From Pseudobutyrivibrio sp. UBA3626 (GTDB taxonomy: Bacteria; Bacillota; Clostridia; Lachnospirales; Lachnospiraceae): a stretch of 64,000 bases of DNA. Shown one piece after another: positions 8,846 to 17,871 of this stretch. Position 1 is the first letter of the stretch. Each line of letters opens with the position of its first letter. Location: the NCBI GenBank assembly GCA_002373675.1, contig DFLF01000011.1, positions 69,854-133,853 on the forward strand. The letters run 5' to 3'. A model generated the notes under the pieces. It saw only the letters and a program-made list of their open reading frames with translations, had not been told where the DNA came from and did no database searches. Made by a program: the position numbers and the translations under genes.

Positions 8846-10095
8846 GTAAGAAGCCAGTTAACGGCATGAAGGATATTTTGCCAAGAGAAATGGAAATAAG
8901 AGACTATGTGACATCTGTGATTAAGGATACATATAGAAGTTATGGCTTTACCCCAATTGAGACACCCGCTATGGAAAACATTGCCAACTTAAGCAATAAG
9001 CAGGGGGGCGAAAATGAGAAGTTGATTTTCAAAGTAATGAAAAGAGGAGAAAAACTTAAGATTAAGGAGGCTGAGACAGAAGAGGATGTTGTTGACTTTG
9101 GACTTAGATACGACTTAACAGTTCCTCTTTGTAGATATTATTCTAATAACGCCAATGATTTGCCAAGTCCATTCAAGGCATTACAGATTGGCTCTGTGTG
9201 GCGCGCTGACAGACCACAGAGAGGGCGCTATAGACAGTTTACGCAGTGCGATATAGACATTATTGGTGAACAAAGCAACATGGCAGAGATTGAGTTGATT
9301 CTTGCAACAACTACTACACTCGGTAAGCTTGGATTCGAGAATTTTGAGATAAGAATTAACGAAAGAAAAATTCTTAAAGCTATGGCGTTGAAAGCCGGGT
9401 TCACTGAAGAGAGTTTCGACGAAGTCTTTATAATTCTTGATAAAATGGATAAGATAGGACTTGAGGGTGTACGTAGTGAACTTGTGGATAAAGGTTATAA
9501 TTTGGAAGTTGTTAACTCATATATCAACTTATTCACAAATTTAGAGGGTAAAAAAGACGTTAATGACGCAATTTCATATCTTGGAGAGGAACTAGGCGAC
9601 ACTTTAGAGGAAAATGTCCAGCAAAGTATGCGCGAAATTGCTGATGCAGTAAACGCAGCAAAGATAGCGAAATTCGATCTTGTATTTGATCCCACCCTTG
9701 TTAGAGGAATGAGTTATTATACAGGAACAATATTTGAAATAGCTATTCCTGAGTTTGGCGGAAGCTGTGGTGGTGGTGGCCGCTATGATGAGATGATAGG
9801 TAAGTTTACAGGACAAAGTGTTCCTGCTTGCGGATTCTCTATTGGCTTTGAGAGGATTATTCTTCTTCTATTAGAACAGGATTACGTAATACCGGAAGCT
9901 GGTAAAAAAATAGCATACCTTGTGGACAAAAAGCTTCCCGGTGAAAGATATGTAGAAGTTATAAAAGAAGCAAATGAACTTAGAAGCCAGGGACAAAGTA
10001 TTCTGGTTGTAAGAATGAATAAGAATAAGAAATTCCAGAAAGAGCAGTTAAAAAAAGAGGGCTACGAAGAATTTAAAGAATTCTTTGCAGATTAG
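8830..10095 (+). CDS. hisS: Histidyl-tRNA synthetase
   Basis: This 421-residue class II aminoacyl-tRNA synthetase charges tRNA-His. Motif 1 lies around YGFTPIETPAMENI, motif 2 is FKALQIGSVWRADRPQRGRYRQFTQ-like (about residues 117-141), the histidine motif is LVRGMSYYTGTIFE, and motif 3 is GGRYDEMIG with ACGFSIGFERI. The C-terminal anticodon-binding domain is present. Length is normal. The start follows GGAGGAAATGAG inside the end of hemZ, a 16-base overlap consistent with coupled translation. Confidence 0.96.
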   Translation: MANKLSKKPVNGMKDILPREMEIRDYVTSVIKDTYRSYGFTPIETPAMENIANLSNKQGGENEKLIFKVMKRGEKLKIKEAETEEDVVDFGLRYDLTVPLCRYYSNNANDLPSPFKALQIGSVWRADRPQRGRYRQFTQCDIDIIGEQSNMAEIELILATTTTLGKLGFENFEIRINERKILKAMALKAGFTEESFDEVFIILDKMDKIGLEGVRSELVDKGYNLEVVNSYINLFTNLEGKKDVNDAISYLGEELGDTLEENVQQSMREIADAVNAAKIAKFDLVFDPTLVRGMSYYTGTIFEIAIPEFGGSCGGGGRYDEMIGKFTGQSVPACGFSIGFERIILLLLEQDYVIPEAGKKIAYLVDKKLPGERYVEVIKEANELRSQGQSILVVRMNKNKKFQKEQLKKEGYEEFKEFFAD

Positions 10096-10129
10096 TATAT
10101 AGCCATAATATAAGATTTGGAGGATTAAA

Positions 10130-11926
10130 ATGGCAGAATCAATGACAGGACTACATCGTAGTCACAGATGTACAGAGGTAAGTAACAAATTAATCGATGA
10201 GAAAGTAACTGTAATGGGTTGGGTACAGAAGAGACGTAACTTAGGAAGCCTTATTTTCATCGACCTTAGAGATAGAAGCGGTCTTCTGCAAATCGTATTC
10301 GATGAACCTCAGATTGGAAAAGAGGGTTTTGAGAAAGCAGGAACTTTAAGGAGTGAATTCGTAGTAGCAGTAGAAGGCGTTGTTAAGAAGAGAGAGGCTG
10401 CAATTAATGAAAATCTCAAGACCGGTGATATTGAGATTATTGCATCATCTCTCAGAATTCTATCAGAAGCAGAGACACCACCATTTCCTATTGAAGAAGG
10501 AATTACAACCAAGGATGAACTTCGCTTAAAGCACAGATATCTTGATCTTAGAAGACCTGATCTTCAGAGAAATCTGATTCTTAGAAGTAAGGTTTGTAAT
10601 ATTGTGAGAAGTTTTCTATGTGATGAAGGATTTATTGAGATTGAGACACCAATTCTTCAGAAGTCTACTCCTGAAGGAGCAAGAGATTACCTGGTGCCAA
10701 GTAGAATTCATAAAGGAGAGTTCTACGCCCTTCCGCAGTCTCCTCAGCTATTTAAGCAGCTTCTTATGTGCTCTGGATATGACAGATATTTTCAGATAGC
10801 AAAGTGTTTTAGAGATGAAGATTTAAGAGCTGACAGACAGCCGGAATTTACACAGATTGATATGGAATTATCATTTGTTGATGTAGATGACGTGCTTGAT
10901 GTTAACGAGAGACTTCTTGCTAAAGTATTCAAAGAAGCAATTGGAGTAGAAGTATCTCTTCCGCTTCAAAGAATGCCATGGCAGGAAGCAATGGATAGGT
11001 TTGGCTCAGATAAACCTGATATCAGATTTGGAATGGAACTTACAGATGTATCTTCTGTAGTAGAAGGTTCGGAATTTGGAGTATTCACATCAGCCATTGA
11101 AAACGGTGGCTCTGTCCGTGGTATCAACGTAGAAGGACAGGGCGCTATGTCTCGTAAGAAAATTGATAAATTAGTGGAATTTGCCAAGGGATGTGGTGCC
11201 AAAGGTCTTGCTTATCTATGCGTTAATGAAGATGGAACATATAAGTCAAGTTTTAAAAAATTCATGACAGAAGAAGAGCTTGATAGTCTTGTTAAGGCTA
11301 TGAATGGAAAGCCGGGTGACTTACTGCTTTTTGCAGCAGATAAGAATAAGATTGTGTGGGAAGTTCTTGGATCTCTTAGATGTGAACTTGCCAAGCAATT
11401 AGAATTAATACCGGAAAATGAATTTAAATTCCTGTGGATTACGGATTTCCCATTATTTGAGTATTCCGAGGAACAGGAAAGATTTGTTGCTATGCATCAC
11501 CCATTTACAATGCCCTTTGAAGAGGATCTTGATATGATTACAACTGATCCTGCTAAGGTTCGCGCAAAGGCATATGATATTGTTCTTAATGGTTGTGAAC
11601 TTGGTGGTGGTAGTATAAGAATTCACAGACAGGATATTCAAGAGAAAATGTTTGAAGCACTTGGCTTTACGAAAGAAGAAGCTCATGACAGATTTGGATT
11701 TCTTCTTGATGCATTTAGCTATGGAGTTCCACCTCATGCTGGGCTTGCTTACGGACTTGATAGAATGATTATGCTTATGACCGGTGCAGATTCAATTCGT
11801 GATGTTATAGCATTTCCTAAGGTAAAGGATGCATCATGTCTTATGACTAATGCACCAAGTAAGGTTGACACAGAACAGTTAGAAGAACTTAGTCTGGAAG
11901 TTGTAGAAGAAAAGTCAAAAGAATAG
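10130..11926 (+). CDS. aspS: Aspartyl-tRNA synthetase
   Basis: This 598-residue bacterial-type AspRS has an N-terminal OB-fold (VMGWVQKRRNLGSLIFIDLR), class II motif 1 (FIEIETPILQKSTPEGARD), motif 2 (QSPQLFKQLLMCSGYDRYFQ, then CFRDEDLRADRQPEFTQID), the GAD insertion domain (about residues 300-420), and motif 3 (GLAYGLDRMIMLMTGADSIRD-like). All parts are intact. It is the last gene of the relA operon, 34 bases after hisS. The presence of the GAD domain shows the full-length bacterial type. Discriminating or non-discriminating activity cannot be told here. Confidence 0.96.
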   Translation: MAESMTGLHRSHRCTEVSNKLIDEKVTVMGWVQKRRNLGSLIFIDLRDRSGLLQIVFDEPQIGKEGFEKAGTLRSEFVVAVEGVVKKREAAINENLKTGDIEIIASSLRILSEAETPPFPIEEGITTKDELRLKHRYLDLRRPDLQRNLILRSKVCNIVRSFLCDEGFIEIETPILQKSTPEGARDYLVPSRIHKGEFYALPQSPQLFKQLLMCSGYDRYFQIAKCFRDEDLRADRQPEFTQIDMELSFVDVDDVLDVNERLLAKVFKEAIGVEVSLPLQRMPWQEAMDRFGSDKPDIRFGMELTDVSSVVEGSEFGVFTSAIENGGSVRGINVEGQGAMSRKKIDKLVEFAKGCGAKGLAYLCVNEDGTYKSSFKKFMTEEELDSLVKAMNGKPGDLLLFAADKNKIVWEVLGSLRCELAKQLELIPENEFKFLWITDFPLFEYSEEQERFVAMHHPFTMPFEEDLDMITTDPAKVRAKAYDIVLNGCELGGGSIRIHRQDIQEKMFEALGFTKEEAHDRFGFLLDAFSYGVPPHAGLAYGLDRMIMLMTGADSIRDVIAFPKVKDASCLMTNAPSKVDTEQLEELSLEVVEEKSKE

Positions 11927-11971
11927 ACGACTCGTGTGTATTAATAAAGCCCCATAAAAGCTATATTTTCC

Positions 11972-12001
11972 TTGCAAATAAAAGTAAAATATATGTATAA
12001 T
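11972..12001 (+). promoter_or_regulatory. Promoter upstream of the flavin reductase gene
   Basis: TTGCAA (11972-11977), an 18-base spacer and TATAAT (11996-12001). A second TATAAT at 12024-12029 lacks a clear -35 box. Between aspS and the next gene (171 bases) no convincing terminator is seen. Confidence 0.55.
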
Positions 12002-12097
12002 ATCTATATATGTTTACTTAGGGTATAATATTTGCTGCATTAATTTATTTATACTCGGGTTTATAAAGGGGAGAATTCTTTAGCAAGGGGGTATAAT

Positions 12098-12604
12098 ATG
12101 CATACATTTCAACCATATCCTATAGAATTGTATGAAGCTAATCCTTTTACATTAATAGCAGATCAATGGTATACTATTACTGCTGAGAAGGATGGCAAAG
12201 TTAACACTATGACAGCTTCTTGGGGAACCTTAGGAAGTCTTTGGGGCAAATATGTGGCTGTTGTATATGTTAGAGAATCCAGACTTACACATGAATTTCT
12301 TGATGCATGCGAATATTTCTCTATTACTAATTATGAGAAGGGTAATAGAAGTGCTCTTAAGTATTTGGGTAGCGTATCAGGAAGAGACGAGGACAAAATA
12401 GCCGGCGCCAGATTTCATGTTAATTATGATAGTGGGGTTCCGTTTATAGATGAGGGTAATTTTAGTTTGATTTGCAAGAAAATTGCCAGAACGGAAATTA
12501 AGCCAGATCAGTTTGTCGATCCCAACATTGAATCAGACTGGTACAAAGATGGTGATTATCATACCATGTATGTTGGGGAAATTATTAAAGCCTTAGCTAG
12601 ATAA
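12098..12604 (+). CDS. Flavin reductase-like FMN-binding protein
   Basis: This 168-residue protein has the flavin-reductase-like split barrel, with MTASWGTLGSLWGKYVAVVYV (about 39-59), the strand motif RLTHEFLDACEYFSITNY and a C-terminal ESDWYKDGDYHTMYVGEI. Proteins of this type bind FMN and transfer electrons from NAD(P)H or ferredoxin. The partner cannot be inferred from its neighbours. A ribosome site (AAGGGGGTAT) precedes the ATG. It has its own promoter and a strong terminator, so it is probably monocistronic. Confidence 0.88.
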   Translation: MHTFQPYPIELYEANPFTLIADQWYTITAEKDGKVNTMTASWGTLGSLWGKYVAVVYVRESRLTHEFLDACEYFSITNYEKGNRSALKYLGSVSGRDEDKIAGARFHVNYDSGVPFIDEGNFSLICKKIARTEIKPDQFVDPNIESDWYKDGDYHTMYVGEIIKALAR

Positions 12605-12624
12605 AGTTCTAATAGGTGAGTAAT

Positions 12625-12652
12625 AAGGAGAGGCTTTTGCTTCTCCTTTTTT
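12625..12652 (+). terminator. Rho-independent terminator after flavin reductase
   Basis: A 10 bp stem (AAGGAGAGGC 12625-12634, GCTTCTCCTT 12639-12648, one G-T pair) with a TTTT loop is followed by T residues to 12652. Confidence 0.9.
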
Positions 12653-12697
12653 GAGAAATGTTAATAACTATATTCTGGATTAATAAAGGACATAGAA

Positions 12698-15358
12698 ATG
12701 ATATTTGTAGGCGATGATTATACAACAATTGTACCTCGTGCTAAGACGGGAATAAGTCTCAATTCTCTTAATCAGATTAATGATTTGCAGACGAATTTAT
12801 GCAAGATGAGTAATGTCTATTGTTTTTCTGTTAAGAAAGATGTGGGTGTTTTTGCATCATATTTTGGTTCTGAAAAAGAGAAGAAAGAGATTGAGAATTT
12901 AATTAGTCTTAAGCTTATATATGACCTTTGTTCGAGGTTTAGTGATCCTGTTATAGAGACTGTTATTCCTTATGATACAGATGTGGAACATGTTAAGATG
13001 ACAGGGTTTGCAATATGTGGAAATGATAAGACATTGGTAGGTGTACATGTTCTGATAGGAATTCTTGATACAGCTGCTAATGATGAAAGAATAGATAAAT
13101 GTCTTTCGACGACCAGCAAAGAAGAGTATGATAAGACGGTTCTATTTGTAGAACATATGATTAAGCACTTCTTTCATGAGAAGTTCTATGCAGCTAACTT
13201 AGAAGAAGATCTTAGTCATGTTGAGGCAATTGGAAGAAGTCTTGAGAAACAATTATCTAAGAATGAAGTTCTAACTAATGTGCTTAAGATGCTGGAATCT
13301 GACAATGATTTCGCTAAGATATCTGAAGATGTCCTTAGGGAGGCCAGTAATTATCTTAAGATAGACGATTGTATGCTTCTTCGACTTAATATTGACGAGA
13401 CTACAATAGATTGTATTGGCGAATGGGCAATTAATGAAGAGATGTCTCTAGGCAATAAATTCTCTCAATTCAAAGTTAAAGAGTTGCCTTTCTTTAATGG
13501 CAAGTCATACACAATATCATCAGATAGTCTTATGCCAGATGTTTTTTCTGATTTTTTTGAAAATGCAGGGATTAGTGCCGGTGTATTCTTACCTCTTGAA
13601 GCGAATGATAAGCCGGGGCTTTATATAGTATTTGTAAGTATCAGTGAAAGAAAATGGACTGTTGAGGAGCTTAGATTCTTACAAGATGTAAAAAGAGTAC
13701 TCCAGACAATTCTTATTAAAAGAATTACGAAGAATTCTCTTGCAAGTTCATATAATGCACTAGAAGCAATTCTGGAAAACGCAGGATGTGGAATATGTGT
13801 TGATGATATATCAAGTGGCAAAAATTTATATCTTAATGAAACATTTAAAAATTTCTTAGATGATGAAGAAGATATAGAAGATATTAATCTTGTGATTTCT
13901 AAAGCAAGCCATGATATAAATAATATTCACAATTATTATGCAGTCAACAGCGAAAAGTGGTTTGATATTACATTTGCCAAGACTCATTGGGTTGATGGAA
14001 GGGAAGTCCGCCTTGCAACTGTATATGATGTGACTGATGTAAAGAAGTACCAGAAAGAGATAGAGAGACAGGCAAGTACTGATCATCTCACAGGTTTATA
14101 CAATAGAAAGCAATGCGAAGTAGATTTGCAGCAGGAGATACGTAAAGCCAATGTCTCTAAGACGCTGGGAGCCTTGCTTTATATGGACCTTGATGATTTC
14201 AAGAATATTAATGATGGATTAGGACATAGAGTCGGAGACAGACTTCTTGTTGAAGTTGCCAGAGCTTTAGATAATGTAACTGGTAAGGCTAACAGGTGTT
14301 ATAGAGTTGGTGGAGATGAGTTCATTGTGCTTGTTCCAACTAGTGAGTATCATAGATTAGAAGAGATTTGCATTCATATTGCCGGTATATTCTCTAAGAG
14401 CTGGAAAGTGTCTGACACAGAGTATTATTGTACCATGTCCATGGGATATGTAACATTTCCAACAAATGGTACAGATGTACAGACTCTTATTCAGAGAGCA
14501 GATATTGCTTTAAGTTATGCTAAGCAGCATGGCAAGAATAGAATTGAAGCATACAATGAGGATGATGCAACTAATTCTGTTAAGCGTCTTGATTTGGAGA
14601 AAGCCTTAAGGGAAGCAGTAGCTGATGATTGCAGGGAGTTTGAAGTATATTATCAACCGGTTGTTAATATTACTGGAGACGAGGCAGTCTGCTGTGGTGC
14701 AGAAGCTTTGGTTAGATGGCAGTCTAAGGAATTTGGATTTATGAATCCGGCTGAATTCATTCCCCTTGCTGAATATCTTGGGCTTATTGTTCCAATTGGT
14801 GAGCATGTGCTAATAGAGGCTTGCAAGCGTTGTAAATACTGGAATGACTTTGGGCATCCTGATTATAAGGTAAATGTTAATCTGTCGGTTGTACAGCTTA
14901 TGCAAAATGATATTGTAGACACTGTTGCAAATGCGCTTAAAGTATCAGGAATTAATCCTTCTAATCTCACACTTGAAGTTACGGAAGGGCTTGCAATTAA
15001 TGATATGAATGCTATGAAGAATATTCTTGGAGGAATCAAAGAACTGGGTGTTCGTGTAGCATTAGACGATTTTGGCACAGGTTATTCATCTCTTAATCAT
15101 ATTAAGTCCATGCCTCTTGATGTAATTAAGATTGACAGATGCTTCGTTAACGGTGTGGGTGCAGATGCATTCTCTAATGCTTTTGTTCAGACTGTATCAG
15201 AACTTGCAGATGCAATTGATGTAAATGTATGTGTGGAAGGTGTAGAAGAGGAGAGCCAGAAAGATGCACTTGATGATATGAATATTCAGATGATTCAGGG
15301 GTTCTTGTATGACAGACCGCTTTCGCAGGATGATTTTGAGAGGAAATATCTTGTATGA
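12698..15358 (+). CDS. GAF-PAS-GGDEF-EAL cyclic-di-GMP enzyme
   Basis: This 886-residue cytosolic protein has no membrane helix or signal peptide. Its order is a degenerate N-terminal region, a GAF-like domain (about 205-340), a PAS-like domain (about 350-440), GGDEF (motif GGDEF at 538-542) and EAL (EAL at 669-671). The EAL domain keeps NVNLSVVQLM, LEVTEGL, DDFGTGYSSL, VIKIDRCFV and EGVEEE. Both the cyclase and phosphodiesterase motifs look intact. No RxxD inhibitory site is seen five residues before GGDEF. It probably makes or degrades c-di-GMP in response to a bound small molecule. A 59-residue gene overlaps its stop by four bases. Confidence 0.92.
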   Translation: MIFVGDDYTTIVPRAKTGISLNSLNQINDLQTNLCKMSNVYCFSVKKDVGVFASYFGSEKEKKEIENLISLKLIYDLCSRFSDPVIETVIPYDTDVEHVKMTGFAICGNDKTLVGVHVLIGILDTAANDERIDKCLSTTSKEEYDKTVLFVEHMIKHFFHEKFYAANLEEDLSHVEAIGRSLEKQLSKNEVLTNVLKMLESDNDFAKISEDVLREASNYLKIDDCMLLRLNIDETTIDCIGEWAINEEMSLGNKFSQFKVKELPFFNGKSYTISSDSLMPDVFSDFFENAGISAGVFLPLEANDKPGLYIVFVSISERKWTVEELRFLQDVKRVLQTILIKRITKNSLASSYNALEAILENAGCGICVDDISSGKNLYLNETFKNFLDDEEDIEDINLVISKASHDINNIHNYYAVNSEKWFDITFAKTHWVDGREVRLATVYDVTDVKKYQKEIERQASTDHLTGLYNRKQCEVDLQQEIRKANVSKTLGALLYMDLDDFKNINDGLGHRVGDRLLVEVARALDNVTGKANRCYRVGGDEFIVLVPTSEYHRLEEICIHIAGIFSKSWKVSDTEYYCTMSMGYVTFPTNGTDVQTLIQRADIALSYAKQHGKNRIEAYNEDDATNSVKRLDLEKALREAVADDCREFEVYYQPVVNITGDEAVCCGAEALVRWQSKEFGFMNPAEFIPLAEYLGLIVPIGEHVLIEACKRCKYWNDFGHPDYKVNVNLSVVQLMQNDIVDTVANALKVSGINPSNLTLEVTEGLAINDMNAMKNILGGIKELGVRVALDDFGTGYSSLNHIKSMPLDVIKIDRCFVNGVGADAFSNAFVQTVSELADAIDVNVCVEGVEEESQKDALDDMNIQMIQGFLYDRPLSQDDFERKYLV

Positions 15359-15534
15359 GTGCTCATAATTGTGAAGAATGTAATAATTTTGTATATGATG
15401 ATGAAGATGAATGCTATGTCTGTGATATGGATTTAGATGAAGATGATATGGTCAAATTTCTAACAGGTAATTATCCTGATTGCCCATACTATCAATCCGA
15501 TAATGAATACGAGGTGGTAAAACACCAAATGTAA
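15355..15534 (+). CDS. Small Cys-rich acidic protein (DUF6472-like)
   Basis: This 59-residue protein starts with an ATGA overlap with the GGDEF-EAL gene. Cysteines lie in NCEECNNF, DECYVCDM and DCPYY, followed by an acidic run (LDEDDM) and a conserved-looking end (NEYEVVKHQM). The pattern matches a small Clostridia family I recall as DUF6472; the label is from memory. The paired cysteines suggest metal binding. Function is unknown, and the overlap suggests coupled translation with the upstream gene. Confidence 0.8.
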   Translation: MSAHNCEECNNFVYDDEDECYVCDMDLDEDDMVKFLTGNYPDCPYYQSDNEYEVVKHQM

Positions 15535-15539
15535 TACAC

Positions 15540-15608
15540 GTAATAAGGAGGGACCCGCTTGCGGGAGGATGCCTTATTACACGGCGACGTTTTGCGAAGC
15601 AAAATGTT
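15540..15608 (+). promoter_or_regulatory. Structured leader of galT, two hairpins
   Basis: Arms GTAATAAGG (15540-15548) and CCTTATTAC (15572-15580) pair perfectly and enclose an inner hairpin CCCGC-TT-GCGGG (15554-15565). A second stem-loop follows: ACGTTTTGC, loop GAA, GCAAAATGT (15588-15608, one G-T pair). GGAGGGACC occurs both inside the first hairpin (15547-15555) and at the real ribosome site (15617-15625). No T tract follows, so these look like RNA-level control or protection rather than a terminator. Confidence 0.6.
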
Positions 15609-15627
15609 GGAATTTAAGGAGGGACCT

Positions 15628-17118
15628 ATGTTACAAGAAAGTATTAAGAAATTAGTTCAGTATGGAATTGATACTGGACTCACACCAGAATGTGAAAGGA
15701 TATATACAACAAATCTCTTGCTTGAAGTATTTAACGAAGACACATATACCGACCCGAAAGTTGATTTGTCCAATATAGTACTAGAAGATGTCTTGTCTGA
15801 TTTGTTAGATGAGGCTGTTAAAAGAGGTCTTATAGAAGACAGCATTGGATATAGAGATTTATTCGATACAAAACTTATGAATTGCTTAATGCCAAGACCG
15901 GCTCAGGTTCAGTCACGTTTTAAGGAAGAATATGAGAAGTCGCCGGAAGATGCAACAAATTATTTCTTCAAATTAAGCCAGGATAGTGACTATATTCGTC
16001 GATATAGGATTGTTAAGGATAAGAAATGGACAGTTGACACTAAGTATGGAACTCTCGATATAACAATTAATCTGTCGAAGCCTGAGAAGGATCCTAAGGC
16101 GATTGCAGCGGCTAAGAATGCCACAGATGTCAAGTATCCTAAGTGTCTTCTTTGTGTAGAAAATGAAGGATACGCAGGAAGATTAGATCATCCAGCAAGA
16201 GAGAATCACAGAATCATTCCAATTACAATAAATGATAGTGACTGGGGATTCCAGTATTCGCCATATGTATACTATAACGAGCATTGTATCGTATTCAATG
16301 GACAGCATACACCTATGAAGATAGAGAAGGCTACATTCATTAAGCTATTTGATTTTGTGAAGTTATTTCCACACTATTTCCTTGGCTCAAATGCTGATTT
16401 GCCAATAGTTGGCGGTTCGATTTTGAGTCATGATCATTTCCAGGGGGGACATTATACATTTGCCATGGAAAGAGCGGAAGTTATTAAGAACTTCACTGTA
16501 AAAGGATATGAGGATGTTACTGCCGGTATCGTTAAATGGCCACTTTCTGTTATTCGTCTTCAGTGTAAGGATGAGAAGAGGATTATTGAACTTGCGGATC
16601 ATATACTTAAAACCTGGAGAGGATATACTGATGAAGAAGCATACATATTTGCTGAGACAGATGGTGAGCCTCATAATACAATTACTCCAATTGCAAGAAA
16701 AAGAGGAGAGCTATTCGAGATGGACTTAGCTCTTCGTAATAACATTACTACGAAAGAGTGCCCTATGGGTCTATATCATCCTCATGATAAACTACATCAT
16801 ATTAAGAAGGAGAATATTGGTCTTATAGAAGTTATGGGACTTGCTGTACTTCCTTCAAGATTAAAAGATGAGATGGAAGAACTTGCCGATTATATTATAA
16901 ATGGCAAAGATATTAGAAAAAACGAGACTCTTTCAAAACATGCTGATTGGGTAGATGAATTCTTGCCAAATTATTCTGATGTGAATAGTGATAATATTAA
17001 TGATATAATAGAGAAAGAAGTAGGAAAAGTATTCTGTCAGGTGCTTGAAGATGCAGGAGTATATAAATGCGATGAAGAAGGTCTTAAGGCATTTGAGAGA
17101 TTTGTAAATGCTCTTTAA
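15628..17118 (+). CDS. galT: UDP-glucose--hexose-1-phosphate uridylyltransferase (Firmicutes type)
   Basis: This 496-residue GalT of the long Firmicutes class exchanges UMP between UDP-glucose and galactose 1-phosphate in the Leloir pathway. Visible signatures are KYPKCLLCVENEGYAGRLDH, PYVYYNEHCIVFNGQH, the active-site-like SHDHFQGGHY (about residues 269-278), and GEPHNTITPIARKR. ATG 15628 follows AAGGAGGGACCT. A frame-open extension back to TTG 15559 runs through the leader hairpins and is not used in my view. No galK or galE is in the window. The alpha-galactosidase 2.5 kb downstream would supply its galactose. Confidence 0.93.
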   Translation: MLQESIKKLVQYGIDTGLTPECERIYTTNLLLEVFNEDTYTDPKVDLSNIVLEDVLSDLLDEAVKRGLIEDSIGYRDLFDTKLMNCLMPRPAQVQSRFKEEYEKSPEDATNYFFKLSQDSDYIRRYRIVKDKKWTVDTKYGTLDITINLSKPEKDPKAIAAAKNATDVKYPKCLLCVENEGYAGRLDHPARENHRIIPITINDSDWGFQYSPYVYYNEHCIVFNGQHTPMKIEKATFIKLFDFVKLFPHYFLGSNADLPIVGGSILSHDHFQGGHYTFAMERAEVIKNFTVKGYEDVTAGIVKWPLSVIRLQCKDEKRIIELADHILKTWRGYTDEEAYIFAETDGEPHNTITPIARKRGELFEMDLALRNNITTKECPMGLYHPHDKLHHIKKENIGLIEVMGLAVLPSRLKDEMEELADYIINGKDIRKNETLSKHADWVDEFLPNYSDVNSDNINDIIEKEVGKVFCQVLEDAGVYKCDEEGLKAFERFVNAL

Positions 17119-17149
17119 TAAAAAAAGTTGAAATACAAGGTGTTGCTAT

Positions 17150-17590
17150 ATGGATGAGAATTATAGAAAATTATCAAAATTATTAGACAAGAAGCCTGTT
17201 ATATGTGAGAAGTGCTCTGGATACTATGAATATAATGGTGCTGGAGAGTACGTATGCAAGCAATGCGGTAATATAGCATACGATGACTATGGCAAAGTAA
17301 GGAAATTCATTGAAGAGAATGGACCTGCGCCTTATCATGTTGTGAAACAAGCTACAGGTGTTAGTGGTAAACTTGTAAGGGAGTTTTTAGATACACCTAA
17401 TACTGAGAAACGTTTTAATCTGACATGTCAGGGATGTGGATGTAAAATTGCTGTCGGGAAATTATGCTCTGCCTGTGCAGCAGCAGAAAATCTCTCATCT
17501 GCAAAAGAAGTGCTTGAACCCAAAGTGGCTGCAAAAAAACCTGTTAGTAAAAAGGGTGGAGTACATTTTGTTGTAGATCGTAATAAATAG
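17150..17590 (+). CDS. Zinc-ribbon protein with HTH core (YvyF/TIGR03826-like layout)
   Basis: This 146-residue protein has an N-terminal zinc ribbon (ICEKCSGYYEY, VCKQCGN), a central winged-helix-like part (VRKFIEENGPAPYHVVKQAT, then KLVREFL) and a second zinc ribbon (CQGCGCKIAVGKLCSAC). It ends in a basic, Lys/Ala-rich tail. The order ribbon-HTH-ribbon is that of the flagellar-operon protein YvyF, but no flagellar gene is near. It is probably a nucleic-acid-binding protein; the target is unknown. It lies 31 bases after galT and is likely co-transcribed. Confidence 0.75.
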   Translation: MDENYRKLSKLLDKKPVICEKCSGYYEYNGAGEYVCKQCGNIAYDDYGKVRKFIEENGPAPYHVVKQATGVSGKLVREFLDTPNTEKRFNLTCQGCGCKIAVGKLCSACAAAENLSSAKEVLEPKVAAKKPVSKKGGVHFVVDRNK

Positions 17591-17629
17591 AGAATGTATA
17601 GATATTAGTACAATAAAAAAATGCAAAAA

Positions 17630-17682
17630 AATAAGACGTTATGTCATATCCCCCATAAGGGGGAACATAATGTCTTATTTTT
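17630..17682. terminator. Bidirectional terminator
   Basis: A 15 bp stem (AATAAGACGTTATGT 17630-17644; ACATAATGTCTTATT 17665-17679, one G-T pair) has an inner CCCCC/GGGGG hairpin. There is an A run before it and a T run after it, so it can stop the galT unit on the plus strand. It can also stop the small minus-strand gene, whose stop codon overlaps its edge. Confidence 0.92.
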
Positions 17683-17809
17683 ATAGATTACCTATTGCAT
17701 ATTTGATTAATGATACAGGATTCTTTCCTTCCTTAATCATCTTGTTTGAATACTTGTCATATTCTGCTACTAGTAATCCAAATGAATCTTGAAATGATAA
17801 ATCTGCCAT
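17681..17809 (-). CDS. 42-residue uncharacterised small protein
   Basis: The minus-strand gene encodes 42 residues: MADLSFQDSFGLLVAEYDKY, then SNKMIKEGKNPVSLIKYAIG and NL. A perfect AAGGAGGA ribosome site lies nine bases before the ATG, a TTGACA promoter lies upstream (17843-17871), and the stop abuts a strong terminator. It has no signal peptide, membrane helix or cysteine. The complete expression signals make it a credible gene despite its size. I do not recognise a family; the amphipathic helical look would fit a small regulatory or scaffold peptide. Confidence 0.75.
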   Translation of the reverse strand: MADLSFQDSFGLLVAEYDKYSNKMIKEGKNPVSLIKYAIGNL

Positions 17810-17842
17810 TTGTTTGTCCTCCTTTTTCTTTTTTACGCTGTA

Positions 17843-17871
17843 AGTTTACCACCCATATTGGTGATTGTCAA
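17843..17871 (-). promoter_or_regulatory. Promoter of the 42-residue gene
   Basis: Read on the minus strand: TTGACA (17866-17871), a 17-base spacer and TAAACT (17843-17848). The spacer holds a partial palindrome, CACCAATATGGGTGG. The rest of the 434-base gap to 18244 holds only the next promoter; I see nothing else in it. Confidence 0.7.

Noticed and set aside
10966..11202. Minus-strand frame inside aspS
   Set aside because: Shadow of a highly conserved synthetase gene with no ribosome site.
15559..15627. N-terminal extension of GalT from TTG 15559
   Set aside because: It is translated hairpin sequence. AAGGAGGG directly precedes ATG 15628 and the family begins there.
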